Shown piece by piece: positions 35,289 to 51,502 of a stretch of 64,000 bases of DNA. The notes under the pieces were generated by a model that was not told where the DNA came from, did not search any database, and saw nothing but the letters and a program-made list of their open reading frames with translations. Positions within the stretch are counted from its first letter, which is position 1. Every line of letters begins with the position of its first letter. The position numbers and the translations under genes are program-made. Source of the DNA: Deinococcus fonticola (GTDB lineage: Bacteria > Deinococcota > Deinococci > Deinococcales > Deinococcaceae); the NCBI RefSeq assembly GCF_004634215.1, contig NZ_SMMH01000016.1, forward strand, positions 23,063-87,062, written 5' to 3'.

Positions 35289-35437
35289 ACACGTCGAACC
35301 AGTGTTGACCGGCAATCAAGGCTGTGCGCTGCGGGGCCTATGTTGCTTCACAGGCGCCTGAAACAAGGATGGAGAAACGTGCTAGACACTGAGCGAATGT
35401 CGCTGCTTTCACACTGGCCTGCTGTGGGCGTCCGGGC

Positions 35438-36325
35438 ATGACCCGGCGCGATTATTTCGACCTGTTTCTGCTCTCGGCCTTCTGGGGCATCTCCTTTTTG
35501 CTGATCAAGTTTGCCGGCCACGACTTTCCGCCGGTGTGGGTGGCGCTGCTGCGTTCGTTGTTCGGGATGATGATCCTGAGGCTGGCGATGTGGTGGCAGA
35601 AAGTGCCGTTTCCGCCGCGGCCCCTGTGGCCCATGCTGACGCTGATCGCCCTGCTGAACAACGCCTTTCCCTGGCTGATGTTCGCCCTGGGGGAGCAGTC
35701 GGTCAGCAGCAACATCGCCAGCATCCTGAACGCCACCACGCCGCTGTTCACGCTGCTGGTGGCGGTGGGCCTGGGCGACTCGCGCCCCTCGCGGCCGATG
35801 TGGCTGGGGGTCATGATCGGGCTGGCGGGCGTGGCCCTTACCGTATCGGGTGGCATGCAGGGTGGGCAGGCCGCGCTGCCGGGCGTGCTGATGATCCTGG
35901 CGGCGGCGTTCAGTTACGGGCTGGGCGGCGTGATTGCCAAGAAGAACACCGCCGGCTTGACACCCCTGAGCGTGGCCGGAACACAACTGCTGCTCTCGAC
36001 CCTGCTTTTGCTGCTCTTCGGCCTGTTCGGCGCTCACCCGGCGCAGGTGTCCCTGCAAGCCTGGGGCGCCGTGATCGTGCTCGGGGTGGTGGGCAGCGGC
36101 CTGGCGTACCTGGTGTTCTACAACCTGCTGGCCCGCGTGTCGCCCACCCAGACCACGGCCGTGACGTACATTCTGCCGATCTGGGGCCTGTTCTGGGGGG
36201 CGCTGGCCGGCGAACACGTCGGCGCGGCGTCGCTGCTGGGCGTGGCGGTGGTACTCTCGGGCGTTTACCTGATGAACCGCCGCCCGGTGCTGCCCGCCGG
36301 CCCCCTTGAGCGTGCAGCCCGCTGA
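35438..36325 (+). CDS. EamA-family (DMT) transporter
   Basis: A 295-residue protein with ten predicted spans in two EamA repeats: FLLSAFWGISFLLIKFAGHDFPPVWVALLRSLFGMMIL begins repeat 1 and GVLMILAAAFSYGLGGVIAKKNTAG begins repeat 2; YILPIWGLFWGALAGEHVG and LLGVAVVLSGVYLMNRRP end it. Members export metabolites such as amino acids or nucleotides. ATG start with no strong ribosome site. It follows the LysE remnant by 150 nt and is probably a separate unit. Confidence 0.88.
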   Translation: MTRRDYFDLFLLSAFWGISFLLIKFAGHDFPPVWVALLRSLFGMMILRLAMWWQKVPFPPRPLWPMLTLIALLNNAFPWLMFALGEQSVSSNIASILNATTPLFTLLVAVGLGDSRPSRPMWLGVMIGLAGVALTVSGGMQGGQAALPGVLMILAAAFSYGLGGVIAKKNTAGLTPLSVAGTQLLLSTLLLLLFGLFGAHPAQVSLQAWGAVIVLGVVGSGLAYLVFYNLLARVSPTQTTAVTYILPIWGLFWGALAGEHVGAASLLGVAVVLSGVYLMNRRPVLPAGPLERAAR

Positions 36326-36533
36326 GTGTCCGAACCGACTGGATGTCCCTGCGAAAGCCCCTCTGGATTTAGTTATAAACAGAGCGCATTGTCTACATTC
36401 GCCATCTGAGGGGGTTACGCCGTTTCGTCCGACCCCCTACACTGAAGGGACAGGCCGTTGAGAAGCGGCGTCACGATCACTGAATCAGGCCGGATAGACC
36501 GGCCACGTTCATTCACTGCCGGAGGAGGCCCCC

Positions 36534-37784
<1,251 letters not shown>

Positions 37785-37820
37785 GCAGGTTGGTCAGCTG
37801 TTGCTGGGTGGCCGTCAGCC

Positions 37821-37857
37821 CTCCCTTCTCATCCCTGTCTGGGCGAGAGGGGAGTTT
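37821..37857 (+). terminator. Probable terminator after lysJ
   Basis: CTCCCTTCTC at 37821-37830 pairs with GAGAGGGGAG at 37845-37854 (one G-T pair), followed by TTT. It lies 37 nt after the lysJ stop. Confidence 0.45.
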
Positions 37858-38160
37858 AAGTTGTGCTGGGGAAGGCGAAGTTGTTTTCGTCAATTGGCTC
37901 TGAACGGACGAGTACAGTGTCAATTCCCCCAGGAGCGGCTGAGCTTGTGTGACGTTCTCCAGTCAGGTCATCCTGCAACCTGCGGCCACCGAAAACCTCC
38001 TTCTGGGCGGTGTATTTCATGCGTGCGACAATCCAAACGCCTTCCTTTTCTGAGGCACCTGTAAAGCTGCGCAGCAGAGCTTTCGCGCAGGGGTAGAGAG
38101 GACGGATACCCAGTCTCGGGCTTTAGCCATATGGCTGATGTTCTGCTGCCGGTTGACCGT

Positions 38161-38166
38161 TAAGCT
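38161..38166 (+). promoter_or_regulatory. TANNNT -10 box for the MATE gene
   Basis: TAAGCT ends eight nt before the ATG at 38175; no ribosome site lies between, in line with a leaderless start. Confidence 0.45.
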
Positions 38167-38174
38167 GTGTCGGT

Positions 38175-39587
<1,413 letters not shown>

Positions 39588-39594
39588 GCATTAA

Positions 39595-39604
39595 GGGGGA
39601 GAGG
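39595..39604 (+). repeat. Left target-site duplication of the IS
   Basis: GGGGGAGAGG, repeated exactly at 40877-40886 on the other side of the element. Ten bp is in the range of IS4-family insertions. Confidence 0.9.
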
Positions 39605-40876
39605 CTGACGGCCTGACAGAAAGTATGAGAAAACGTCCCCGATAGGGGACAATTTCTGTTTATGACGACAAAAATAGTCTTCGGGGACGTGCCCCGACTC
39701 TACCAGAATGTCCGGCCCTTCCTCAGCGCCCTCTGCTGGAACGATGTCCGCAATGCGGACACCTGTGCCTGGCTCGTCGCAGGGTGCTTGGAAAGCCGAA
39801 TCTGCTCCATCCCCGCGTGGGTGAGTGGGCGAATCTCAAAAGCGCAGTTCGCGCAAAGCCGAGAGATTCAGGCCCGCAGGTTTCTGGAGAACCCGAAGGT
39901 TGATCCCTTCGAGATCTATGCGCCGCTGGTCTTCCAAGCCCTTCGTCACTGGGGCGAGCACCGCCTGGTGCTCGCTCTGGACACCAGTATGCTTTTCGGG
40001 GAGTTCTGCCTGATTCGCTTTGCTGTCACTTTCAGGGGACGATCTCTTCCACTGCATCAGGAAGTCATCCAGCACGAGAGCGCCCAGATTTCGACCCGAC
40101 AACTTCTCCCTGTGCTCGCCCGTGTCAAAGGCATCCTCGATGCGTTGGGCATCCATGACGTTCGGCTCCTTGCTGATCGAGGTTTTTGTGACACTGAACT
40201 CATGGATTGGCTCTGGGCCTGCAAATGGCACTACCGCATCCGTATCAAGTCGAATCTGATCCTCGCTGACCTGCAAGGTCAGCGCCTGTGCAAGCTCGAC
40301 GACATTCGACTCCGCCCCAGGGAAACACGCTGTTTCCACAACGTCGCCATCACCGGGCAGGCGTTTGGCCCAGTCCATGTCGCGGTCGCTCGACCCACAG
40401 ACGTTCAGGAGCAGTGGCAGGTCGTGAGCAGCGAGCCGACAGACCTGGAAACGTTCGCTGAGTACGGCGAACGCTTCCAAATCGAAGAGGGCTTCCTAGA
40501 CGATAAAAGTGGTCTCCACGGGCTGGAATCCTCGAACCTGCGTGATGTCGCGAGCCTGAATAGGCTCGTCATGATTCTGGCGCTGGCCACCCTCTTCCTG
40601 ATCACCAAGGGCGTGCAAATCGTTGCGGAGGGCAGACGGCGGATGATTGACCCGCATTGGCAACGTGGGCTGAGTTATCTCAAGATTGGGGAACGGGCCA
40701 TGCGCTGGGCACTCAGTCGCGGCCTCGAAGTGTTTATCCACCTGGCACTGCCAGGTGGGCCTGATCCAGAACCTCTGGGCAAACGGAAGAAGAAATGCTC
40801 TGACCCCATCACGTTGCTGGAAGTCGGCTGGACGCTGGTTTTACGCCCTCTCTCATACTTTCTGTCAGGCCGTCAG
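39605..40876 (+). mobile_element. IS4-family insertion sequence, 1272 bp, complete
   Basis: Bounded by perfect 26-bp inverted repeats (39605-39630 and 40851-40876; outer end CTGACGGCCTGACAGAAAGT) and flanked by exact 10-bp direct repeats. It holds one DDE transposase gene. Both ends and the target duplication are undamaged, so the insertion is recent and the element may be active. It sits between the convergent MATE and JAMM genes and breaks neither. The transposase frame has no stop inside the element. Confidence 0.93.
39662..40876 (+). CDS. IS4-family DDE transposase (no stop codon inside the element)
   Basis: About 405 residues up to the element's end. Catalytic residues: first Asp in LALDTSM, second Asp in LLADRGF, and the YREK signature Y-2-R-3-E-6-K in [15 protein letters not shown] carrying the Glu. 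The N-terminal half is the usual IS4 DNA-binding region. The frame passes through the right inverted repeat (LSYFLSGRQ) and on into host DNA, antisense to the JAMM gene, stopping only at 41330-41332, so the real product would be 556 residues with a host-derived tail. In each new site the end of the protein would depend on the target. Start ATG just after the left repeat region. Confidence 0.88.
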
Positions 40877-40886
40877 GGGGGAGAGG
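40877..40886 (+). repeat. Right target-site duplication of the IS
   Basis: GGGGGAGAGG, identical to 39595-39604; together they define the insertion point. Confidence 0.9.
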
Positions 40887-40936
40887 TCAGGAGCAAGAGC
40901 GGAAGCGTGTCCTTTTGCCGGATCACTCCCCACTGG

Positions 40937-41338
40937 CTATTCCGCTTCGATCAGCCGCACCCGCTCGCCGGTAGGCAGGAGGTAAGCGTGCAGCAGGCGG
41001 CTTTTCAGGTCGGCGATGATGTAAGGCACGGGGTACTCGGCCAGCCGGGTGTCGGTCAGGCTGGGCTGGCCCGGCCCGTGCGGGTGGCTGTGGTACAGCG
41101 CGGCCAGTTCCAGCCCCTCGGCCTGCATGGCTTTCAGGGCGCGCAGAAAGTGGCCGGGGTGCGCCAGGTACTGCGTTTCGGGGGTGGGGGAGACGTTCTG
41201 GAAGGGGTAAAAGGTCACGACGTGGCCCTCCTGGCCTTGCCAGGTGCCGCCGAGTGCGCCGACGCATTCGTGGGGGGCCTCGCGCAGGGCGTGAGTCCAC
41301 AGGTTGTCACGCATGGCGCGGGGCAGGTGTAACAGCAC
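40937..41338 (-). CDS. JAMM/MPN+ metallopeptidase (M67 family)
   Basis: A 133-residue stand-alone JAMM-domain protein. The zinc site is complete: Glu of HECVGALGG (about residue 24) and the H-x-H-P...S-x-x-D block in [17 protein letters not shown] (about 95-110). The [14 protein letters not shown] segment is typical of bacterial members. Known bacterial relatives remove small ubiquitin-like or cysteine-carrier tails (for example from ThiS- or CysO-like proteins), but no such gene or E1-like enzyme is near. GTG start. It converges on the IS and is divergent from ftsK, 89 bp away. Confidence 0.87.
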   Translation of the reverse strand: MLLHLPRAMRDNLWTHALREAPHECVGALGGTWQGQEGHVVTFYPFQNVSPTPETQYLAHPGHFLRALKAMQAEGLELAALYHSHPHGPGQPSLTDTRLAEYPVPYIIADLKSRLLHAYLLPTGERVRLIEAE

Positions 41339-41414
41339 GCCTGAAGTGTAGTGTGAGAACGCTGGCCCGTGAATTGTGCGCCAGGCACGCGCTTTATTTA
41401 CCTGGCCTTTAGGT

Positions 41415-41420
41415 TAAACT
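41415..41420 (+). promoter_or_regulatory. TANNNT -10 box for ftsK
   Basis: TAAACT seven nt before the ATG, same box and near-identical spacer as at 28431. Confidence 0.55.
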
Positions 41421-41427
41421 TGGCGGC

Positions 41428-44673
<3,246 letters not shown>

Positions 44674-44867
44674 GAGAAGCACCACCTGTGCTGGCTTCCC
44701 TCTGGGCGGCCTGCCTCGCCGCTTTCCATGACCGCCAGGAAGGGGCGCTGGGACGGGGCGGGGGCGCCGGAGAGGGTGAATTAACTCTAAGGTTGCATTT
44801 TGGCCGGAAGTGGTGTCAATTGGGTGTCGGACAAATCTCCAAATTTATTTCCACCTGAGGTGACTTC
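44674..44867 (+). other. Leader region between ftsK and the fasciclin gene
   Basis: No gene. It contains a TTGCAT hexamer near 44792 with no good -10 at 17 nt, and the GAGGTGA ribosome site nine nt before 44868. An imperfect inverted repeat GAAGCACCAC/TGCTGGCTTC just after the ftsK stop may help termination. Confidence 0.35.
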
Positions 44868-46109
44868 ATGAAGAAGCAAATCGGCCTGACCACCCTGAGC
44901 CTGATGCTGGCCTCCACAGCCTTCGCTGGTGGTGCAGGCGCTCCCGCCCCCACGACCGCTGGCAAGTGCCTGAGCATCTCGCAGCTCGTGGCGACCAACC
45001 CGCAGCTCAGCACCCTGAACACCGCGCTGGACGCCGCCGGTCTGACTGGTACGCTGAACGCCGCCGGCTCTTACACCGTCTTCGCCCCCACCAATGCGGC
45101 CTTCGCCAAGGTGCCCAGCGATCAACTGGCGACGGTTCTGAACGACCCGGATGCCCTGCGCAGCGTGCTGCTGTACCACGTGGTCGCCGAGAAAGCCACG
45201 GCGGCCCAGATTCGTGGCGTCAAGGGTGGCACCACCGTGCAGGGCGCGGACATCACCGTCACGACCAGCGGCAACAGCGTCAAGATTAACAACGCCACCG
45301 TGACCCGCGCCGACATTCTGGCGTGCAACGGGATTGTGCACCTGATCGACACGGTGCTGATGCCCCCCATGGCCGCCGAGCCTGCCGCGGCTGCGCCGGC
45401 CCCTGCGCCCGCTGCCGCGGCCCCGGCTGCCCCCGCTCCGGCTGCTGCACCCGCTCCAGCCCCTGCGCCCGTTGCCACGGCCATCGTGATTCCCGCCACG
45501 CCCCTCTCGGGCGGCACGGTCACCCCGGGCAGCGCCGTCACGCAGCAGACCACCACCGCCCCGGCGCCGGCCACCACCGACACCCAGACCACCACGGAAA
45601 CGACGACGGACACCTCCACTGAAAGCACCGATACTGCGGAGTCCACCACCGAGACCACGGAAGTGAGCGCTGCGCCGGTGGAAATCACCGTTGAAACCGG
45701 CTCGGCGGCCAACGTGTACGCCGTGATCGAGCAGGACGCCCGCTTCAGCACGCTGCGCGGCCTGATCGCCGACGCGGGCCTGCAAGAAGACCTGGCCAAA
45801 GCCGGAGCCCAGTACACCATTTTCGCCCCGACCAACGACGCCTTCGCCACCCTGCCCGAAGAAGTTCTGACCAACCTCAAAGGCGACAAGGAAGCCCTCA
45901 AGAAGGTGCTGCTGTACCACGTGGTCAACCGTCAACTGGCGCAGGGCGACCTGTCCAGCACGGGCATCATGACCATGCAGGGCAGCGAACTCGACCTGGG
46001 CGCGGCGGCTTTCACCACCGTCTTCAACACCAGCACCGGCATGGTTTACCCCATCGACGTGGTGCTGTTGCCCACCGACTTCGTGGTGCCGGACGCTCCC
46101 AAGAACTGA
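44868..46109 (+). CDS. Secreted two-domain fasciclin (FAS1) protein
   Basis: A 413-residue exported protein. Signal MKKQIGLTTLSLMLASTAFAGG, then FAS1 domain 1 (about 33-165: LSTLNTALDAAGLTGTLNAAGSYTVFAPTNAAFAKVP..., H2-type LYHVV), a low-complexity linker (about 170-275) of Pro/Ala then Thr/Glu/Ser repeats, and FAS1 domain 2 (about 275-405: FSTLRGLIADAGLQEDL, YTIFAPTNDAFATLPEEV, VLLYHVV). FAS1 proteins mediate adhesion at cell surfaces. The two cysteines are both in domain 1 (GKCLS, ILACNG). Good GAGGTGA site upstream, so probably strongly translated. A bidirectional terminator follows. Confidence 0.92.
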   Translation: MKKQIGLTTLSLMLASTAFAGGAGAPAPTTAGKCLSISQLVATNPQLSTLNTALDAAGLTGTLNAAGSYTVFAPTNAAFAKVPSDQLATVLNDPDALRSVLLYHVVAEKATAAQIRGVKGGTTVQGADITVTTSGNSVKINNATVTRADILACNGIVHLIDTVLMPPMAAEPAAAAPAPAPAAAAPAAPAPAAAPAPAPAPVATAIVIPATPLSGGTVTPGSAVTQQTTTAPAPATTDTQTTTETTTDTSTESTDTAESTTETTEVSAAPVEITVETGSAANVYAVIEQDARFSTLRGLIADAGLQEDLAKAGAQYTIFAPTNDAFATLPEEVLTNLKGDKEALKKVLLYHVVNRQLAQGDLSSTGIMTMQGSELDLGAAAFTTVFNTSTGMVYPIDVVLLPTDFVVPDAPKN

Positions 46110-46120
46110 AGCCAACCGTT

Positions 46121-46152
46121 AAAAAGGGCCGCCTGTTTGCGCGGCCCTTTTT
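46121..46152. terminator. Bidirectional terminator, fasciclin / ABC ATPase
   Basis: AAAAAGGGCCGC, an 8-nt loop, GCGGCCCTTTTT: a GC-rich stem flanked by A and T runs, between two convergent genes, so it can end transcription from both sides. Confidence 0.85.
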
Positions 46153-46178
46153 CCATGGTGGGTACTAAACGCCGGCCC

Positions 46179-46970
46179 TCAGTGGCCCAGGATTTTGCTC
46201 AGGAACTGCTGGGCCCGCTCGTGTTTGGGATTCTGGTAGAACTCCTCAGGCGTGGTGTCCTCCACGATATTGCCCTGATCGAAGAACAGGATGCGGTCGG
46301 CGACCTCACGGGCAAAGCCCATCTCGTGGGTCACCACCAGCATGGTCATGCCGCTGCGGGCCAGTTCCTTCATCACGTCCAGCACTTCCTTGATCATCTC
46401 GGGGTCAAGCGCACTGGTGGGCTCGTCGAACAGCATGATCTTGGGTTCCATGGCCAGGGCGCGCGCAATCGCCACGCGTTGCTGCTGCCCGCCCGAGAGC
46501 TGCGCCGGGTACTTGTGAGCCTGCTCCTCGATCCCGACGCGCCGCAGCAGTTCCAGGCCCTTGCGCTCCGCGTCGGCGCGGCTGGCCCGGCGCACGCGCA
46601 TGGGGGCCAGGGTAATGTTCTCCAGCACGGTCAGGTGCGGAAACAGGTTAAAGGACTGAAACACCATCCCGACCTCGCGGCGAATGGCGTCCAGGTTGCC
46701 CTGCCCGTTCAGGGGAATGTCGTCCACGGTGATGCTGCCGCCGTCGTGCGGGTCGAGGGCGTTGATGGTGCGGATGAAAGTGCTCTTGCCGCTGCCGGAA
46801 GGGCCGATGACCACCACCACCTCGCCCTGGCGCACGGTCAGGTTCACGCCACGCAGCGCATGGAAACTCCCGAAGTGCTTCTGCACGTTTTCGGCCACGA
46901 TCACGGGTGGGCCGAATGTCCGGGCAGGCAGACCGGTGGACTGGGACGCGGTGGGCGGGGTGGCCGTCAT
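46179..46970 (-). CDS. Polar amino-acid ABC transporter ATPase (GlnQ-type)
   Basis: A 263-residue ABC ATPase. Walker [21 protein letters not shown]-loop [18 protein letters not shown], signature [35 protein letters not shown] and switch histidine [21 protein letters not shown] match the amino-acid importer group. A 20-residue N-terminal extension precedes the domain. It is orphan here: no permease or binding protein is adjacent, so it must pair with subunits encoded elsewhere. ATG start; TAAAGT seven nt upstream. Confidence 0.92.
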   Translation of the reverse strand: MTATPPTASQSTGLPARTFGPPVIVAENVQKHFGSFHALRGVNLTVRQGEVVVVIGPSGSGKSTFIRTINALDPHDGGSITVDDIPLNGQGNLDAIRREVGMVFQSFNLFPHLTVLENITLAPMRVRRASRADAERKGLELLRRVGIEEQAHKYPAQLSGGQQQRVAIARALAMEPKIMLFDEPTSALDPEMIKEVLDVMKELARSGMTMLVVTHEMGFAREVADRILFFDQGNIVEDTTPEEFYQNPKHERAQQFLSKILGH

Positions 46971-46977
46971 GCACCTT

Positions 46978-46983
46978 ACTTTA
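46978..46983 (-). promoter_or_regulatory. TANNNT -10 box for the orphan ABC ATPase
   Basis: On the minus strand TAAAGT lies seven nt before the ATG. Confidence 0.45.
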
Positions 46984-47147
46984 ACGGCATTCGGGCCGCC
47001 CGGTGGGGAGGTGACTGGACGGGGGGCCGCCCCCTCGACCTGAAGGTGCCAAATTTTGCCGATGTGCTTGTGCTACGATTGCGCCACTTCCACTTCATGA
47101 GGCACGCTGGTGTCTCCCTAGTCCCACTTCCCCAGGAGGGATTCGAT

Positions 47148-48110
47148 ATGCACAGAAACTTGAAAGCCGCCCTGCTCGCCCTGGCCTTTGGCACCGCTTC
47201 CACCGTGTCCGCGCAGGGCTTCCTGACCATCGGTTCGGGCAGCACCACGGGCGTTTACTTCCCGGTGGCGACCGCCATGGCGAAAATGATCAACGACAGC
47301 GGCAGCGGCGTGCGCGCCAACGCCCGCAGCACCGGCGGCAGCGTGTTCAACATGAACGCCCTGGCGACCGGGGAACTGGACATGGCGACCGTGCAGAACG
47401 ACATCGCCTACTACGCCTACAAGGGCACCGGCATCAGCGCCTTCGAGGGCAAGGCCAACAACAAGGTCAGGACAATGGCCGTGCTGTACCCCGAAGTGCT
47501 GCACGTCATTGCCCGCAAGGACGCCAAGATCAACTCCATTGCCGACCTGAAGGGCAAGCGCGTCGTGATCGGTGACCTGGGCAGCGGCACCGAGCAGACC
47601 GCCCGGCAGGTGCTGGAAGCCTACGGCCTGAAGTTCGACGACCTGGGTCAGGCGCTGCGCGTCTCCCCGGCGCAGGGCATCACCCTGATGCAGGACAAGC
47701 GGGCCGACGCCCTCTTCTACACCGTGGGCGTGGGGGCCAGCGCCATTTCCCAGATCGCGCAGACGGTGGACGTGAACCTGGTGCCGGTGAGCGGCAACCA
47801 GGCCGCCAGCCTGCTGAAGAAGTACCCCTTCTACGTGCGTTACAACATTCCCGCCAAGAGCTACAAGGGTCAGGGCGCGACCGTGCCGGGCGTGGCGGTG
47901 CAGGCGACCCTGGTGACCACCACGGCGGCCAGCGACGACACCGTGTACAAGGCCATGAAAGCCATTTTTGCCAATGACAGCGCTGTGAAGGCCATTCACC
48001 CCAGCCTCGCCACCAACTACACCAAGGACAAGGCCGTGAAGGGCATTCCCGCGCCCCTGCACCCCGGCGCGGTGAAGTTCTGGAAGGAAATGGGCCTGAA
48101 CGTCAAGTAA
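47148..48110 (+). CDS. TAXI-family TRAP transporter solute-binding protein
   Basis: About 320 residues. Signal peptide MHRNLKAALLALAFGTASTVSAQG, then a periplasmic-type binding protein of the TAXI group: LTIGSGSTTGVYFPVATAMAKMIN, RSTGGSVFNMNALATGELDMATVQND, VIARKDAKINSIADLKGKRVVIGDLGSGTEQTARQVLEAYG, and FYTVGVGASAISQIAQ. It captures an organic acid or amino acid (glutamate-like substrates are known) for the fused permease next door. The start is set by CAGGAGGG seven nt before this ATG; the frame is open far upstream but without a signal. Confidence 0.9.
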   Translation: MHRNLKAALLALAFGTASTVSAQGFLTIGSGSTTGVYFPVATAMAKMINDSGSGVRANARSTGGSVFNMNALATGELDMATVQNDIAYYAYKGTGISAFEGKANNKVRTMAVLYPEVLHVIARKDAKINSIADLKGKRVVIGDLGSGTEQTARQVLEAYGLKFDDLGQALRVSPAQGITLMQDKRADALFYTVGVGASAISQIAQTVDVNLVPVSGNQAASLLKKYPFYVRYNIPAKSYKGQGATVPGVAVQATLVTTTAASDDTVYKAMKAIFANDSAVKAIHPSLATNYTKDKAVKGIPAPLHPGAVKFWKEMGLNVK

Positions 48111-48153
48111 ACCGTTTCACCCTCGGCCTCAAGGTCACGGGTTAAACCACGAG

Positions 48154-48184
48154 GGGTCAGCTTTAGGAGAAGGCTGGCCCTTTC
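48154..48184 (+). terminator. Intercistronic hairpin between TAXI binding protein and TRAP permease
   Basis: GGGTCAGC at 48154-48161 pairs with GCTGGCCC at 48173-48180 (one G-T), then TTTC. A partial terminator here would give more binding protein than permease. The permease has its own AAGGAGGG site after it. Confidence 0.5.
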
Positions 48185-48208
48185 AACAGAAGGAGGGATG
48201 AGAAGGGA

Positions 48209-50329
<2,121 letters not shown>

Positions 50330-50346
50330 AACTGCTCACCAACCTC

Positions 50347-50381
50347 ACGCCCGGTGCAAGCAATGCACCGGGCGTATTTGA
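50347..50381 (+). terminator. Terminator after the TRAP operon
   Basis: ACGCCCGGTGCA and TGCACCGGGCGT form a perfect 12-bp stem with loop AGCAA, followed by ATTTGATTT. Confidence 0.75.
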
Positions 50382-50438
50382 TTTCTCCTCACGAATCCTC
50401 AAGGCCGAATCACGTAACCGTCAGTTTCAAACGGCAAA

Positions 50439-51008
50439 GTGAAAGACATGAAAAAACTCTTGCTGGCGGCAATTGGGGCAACTGGACTTCTCGCAAGCTG
50501 CGGTAACGCTTCTGTCGGTGACGCTTCAGTAGAGTTGACAGGCATTAAAACAGAATATCGTACCGTAGGTGGTACTTATGTCGCCTGTGATGAAACCTCT
50601 GCTGGCTCTAGCAAAACGCAGGTGGGAGTTTATTTCACTGCTCAAGGAACCATCAGTTCTGTTGATATCGCGCTTAAAGGTAAGACGACCAGTCAGTACG
50701 ATTCAAATTACATGACTAATGTGACTGGTGCTAAGCTGGCCAGTATTGGCGGCAATGATTTCAAGGTTGTCTTTGACGCCGACTCAACTGTAGGTCTCTT
50801 GCCGCAGGCCATTATCGTCAATCCAGCCGCCCGCACTGTAAAAATTGTGAGTGTCTTGCCTTCAGACAACGTGGGTAGCTTCTACGCTTCTTTGAAACTA
50901 AATACTCCTGCTGGTTCCGACACGGCCTCTACCCAACTCATTGCAAACGGTTATATTCCTGTTTATCAGTACTGTACTGTCCTCAGCACTACTGCTGAAA
51001 CATTATAA
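50439..51008 (+). CDS. Small lipoprotein of unknown function
   Basis: A 189-residue protein. Signal with lipobox LLASC (about residue 21), mature part rich in Ser/Thr/Val with alternating hydrophobics (VGVYFTAQGTISSVDIALKG, NDFKVVFDADSTVGLL), suggesting a beta-sandwich. Two cysteines remain after the lipid site (VACDE, YQYCTVL), possibly one disulfide. Base composition is clearly more AT-rich than its neighbours, with many A/T-ending codons, so it may be acquired. ATG in GTGAAAGACATGAAA; the next ATG three codons on is equally possible. I recognise no family. Confidence 0.75.
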   Translation: MKDMKKLLLAAIGATGLLASCGNASVGDASVELTGIKTEYRTVGGTYVACDETSAGSSKTQVGVYFTAQGTISSVDIALKGKTTSQYDSNYMTNVTGAKLASIGGNDFKVVFDADSTVGLLPQAIIVNPAARTVKIVSVLPSDNVGSFYASLKLNTPAGSDTASTQLIANGYIPVYQYCTVLSTTAETL

Positions 51009-51031
51009 CCTTCAGCCTCAATTAAATTAAA

Positions 51032-51065
51032 AAACCCCACCTTATGTGGGGTTTGACTTCTTCTT
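51032..51065. terminator. Bidirectional terminator, lipoprotein / OsmC
   Basis: AAACCCCAC at 51032-51040 and GTGGGGTTT at 51046-51054, with A-rich DNA before and TTCTTCTTATTTT after; it separates convergent genes. Confidence 0.85.
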
Positions 51066-51068
51066 ATT

Positions 51069-51467
51069 TTATTCTACCTTGGTTTCCAGTTTGATTTCGC
51101 TGTTCAGGCTGGCCGCTACCGAACAGTATTTTTCGTGACTGAGGTGCGCAGCTTTTTCCAGGGCGTCCTGTGTGATGCCTTCGCCGCTCGCGATGTGCCT
51201 CACCGTAATGGTGGTGTAGCGTTTGGGGTCGGTGTCGGCACGTTCGCCCTCAACTTCAATGCGGTAGGCGCTCAGCGGCGTGCGGCGTTTCTTCATAATC
51301 TCCACCACGTCGTAGGCGGTGCAGGTGGCCAGGGCACCCAGCAGGGCCTCCATGGGGGAGACGCCAATTTTCACGGGGCTGTTGTCGATGAGGAGCTGGT
51401 GCCCGCTTTCGCTGACGCCCAGGTAACGTTGTTCGCCCAGCCAGGTGACGTGCAAAGTCTTTTTCAT
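51069..51467 (-). CDS. OsmC/Ohr-family peroxiredoxin-like protein
   Basis: A 132-residue OsmC-fold protein: LLIDNSPVKIGVSPMEALLGALATCTAYDVVEIMKKRR with the first redox cysteine (ATCTA), and EKAAHLSHEKYCSVAASLNSEIK with the second (KYCSV). It should reduce organic hydroperoxides with thiols. Glu/Arg partners are plausible but not certain. I start it at MKKTLHVTW (51467); the frame is open further upstream, over the next gene, without a ribosome site. Confidence 0.88.
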   Translation of the reverse strand: MKKTLHVTWLGEQRYLGVSESGHQLLIDNSPVKIGVSPMEALLGALATCTAYDVVEIMKKRRTPLSAYRIEVEGERADTDPKRYTTITVRHIASGEGITQDALEKAAHLSHEKYCSVAASLNSEIKLETKVE

Positions 51468-51502
51468 ACTGGGCAGGGTAGCGCACTCAGGCTCTGGGCG
51501 GG

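Larger units (their letters stand above)
37785..38174 (+). other. Intergenic region between lysJ and MATE gene
   Basis: 390 bp without a gene I can support. It starts with a likely terminator (37821-37857). GTCAATT occurs twice (near 37889 and 37919) around a TACAGT box, which could mark a promoter for a short RNA, but nothing decides it. AGCCATATGGCT at 38125-38136 is a perfect 12-bp palindrome. Confidence 0.4.

Noticed and set aside
38125..38136. Perfect 12-bp palindrome AGCCATATGGCT as an operator
   Set aside because: A palindrome of this length is expected several times by chance in 64 kb, and nothing else supports it.
41330..41332. Reading the transposase as an ordinary 556-residue gene
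   Set aside because: The last 150 residues are host DNA antisense to the JAMM gene; the element ends at 40876.
44674..44720. Strong terminator after ftsK
   Set aside because: The inverted repeat is imperfect and lacks a T run, so I mention it only in the leader entry.
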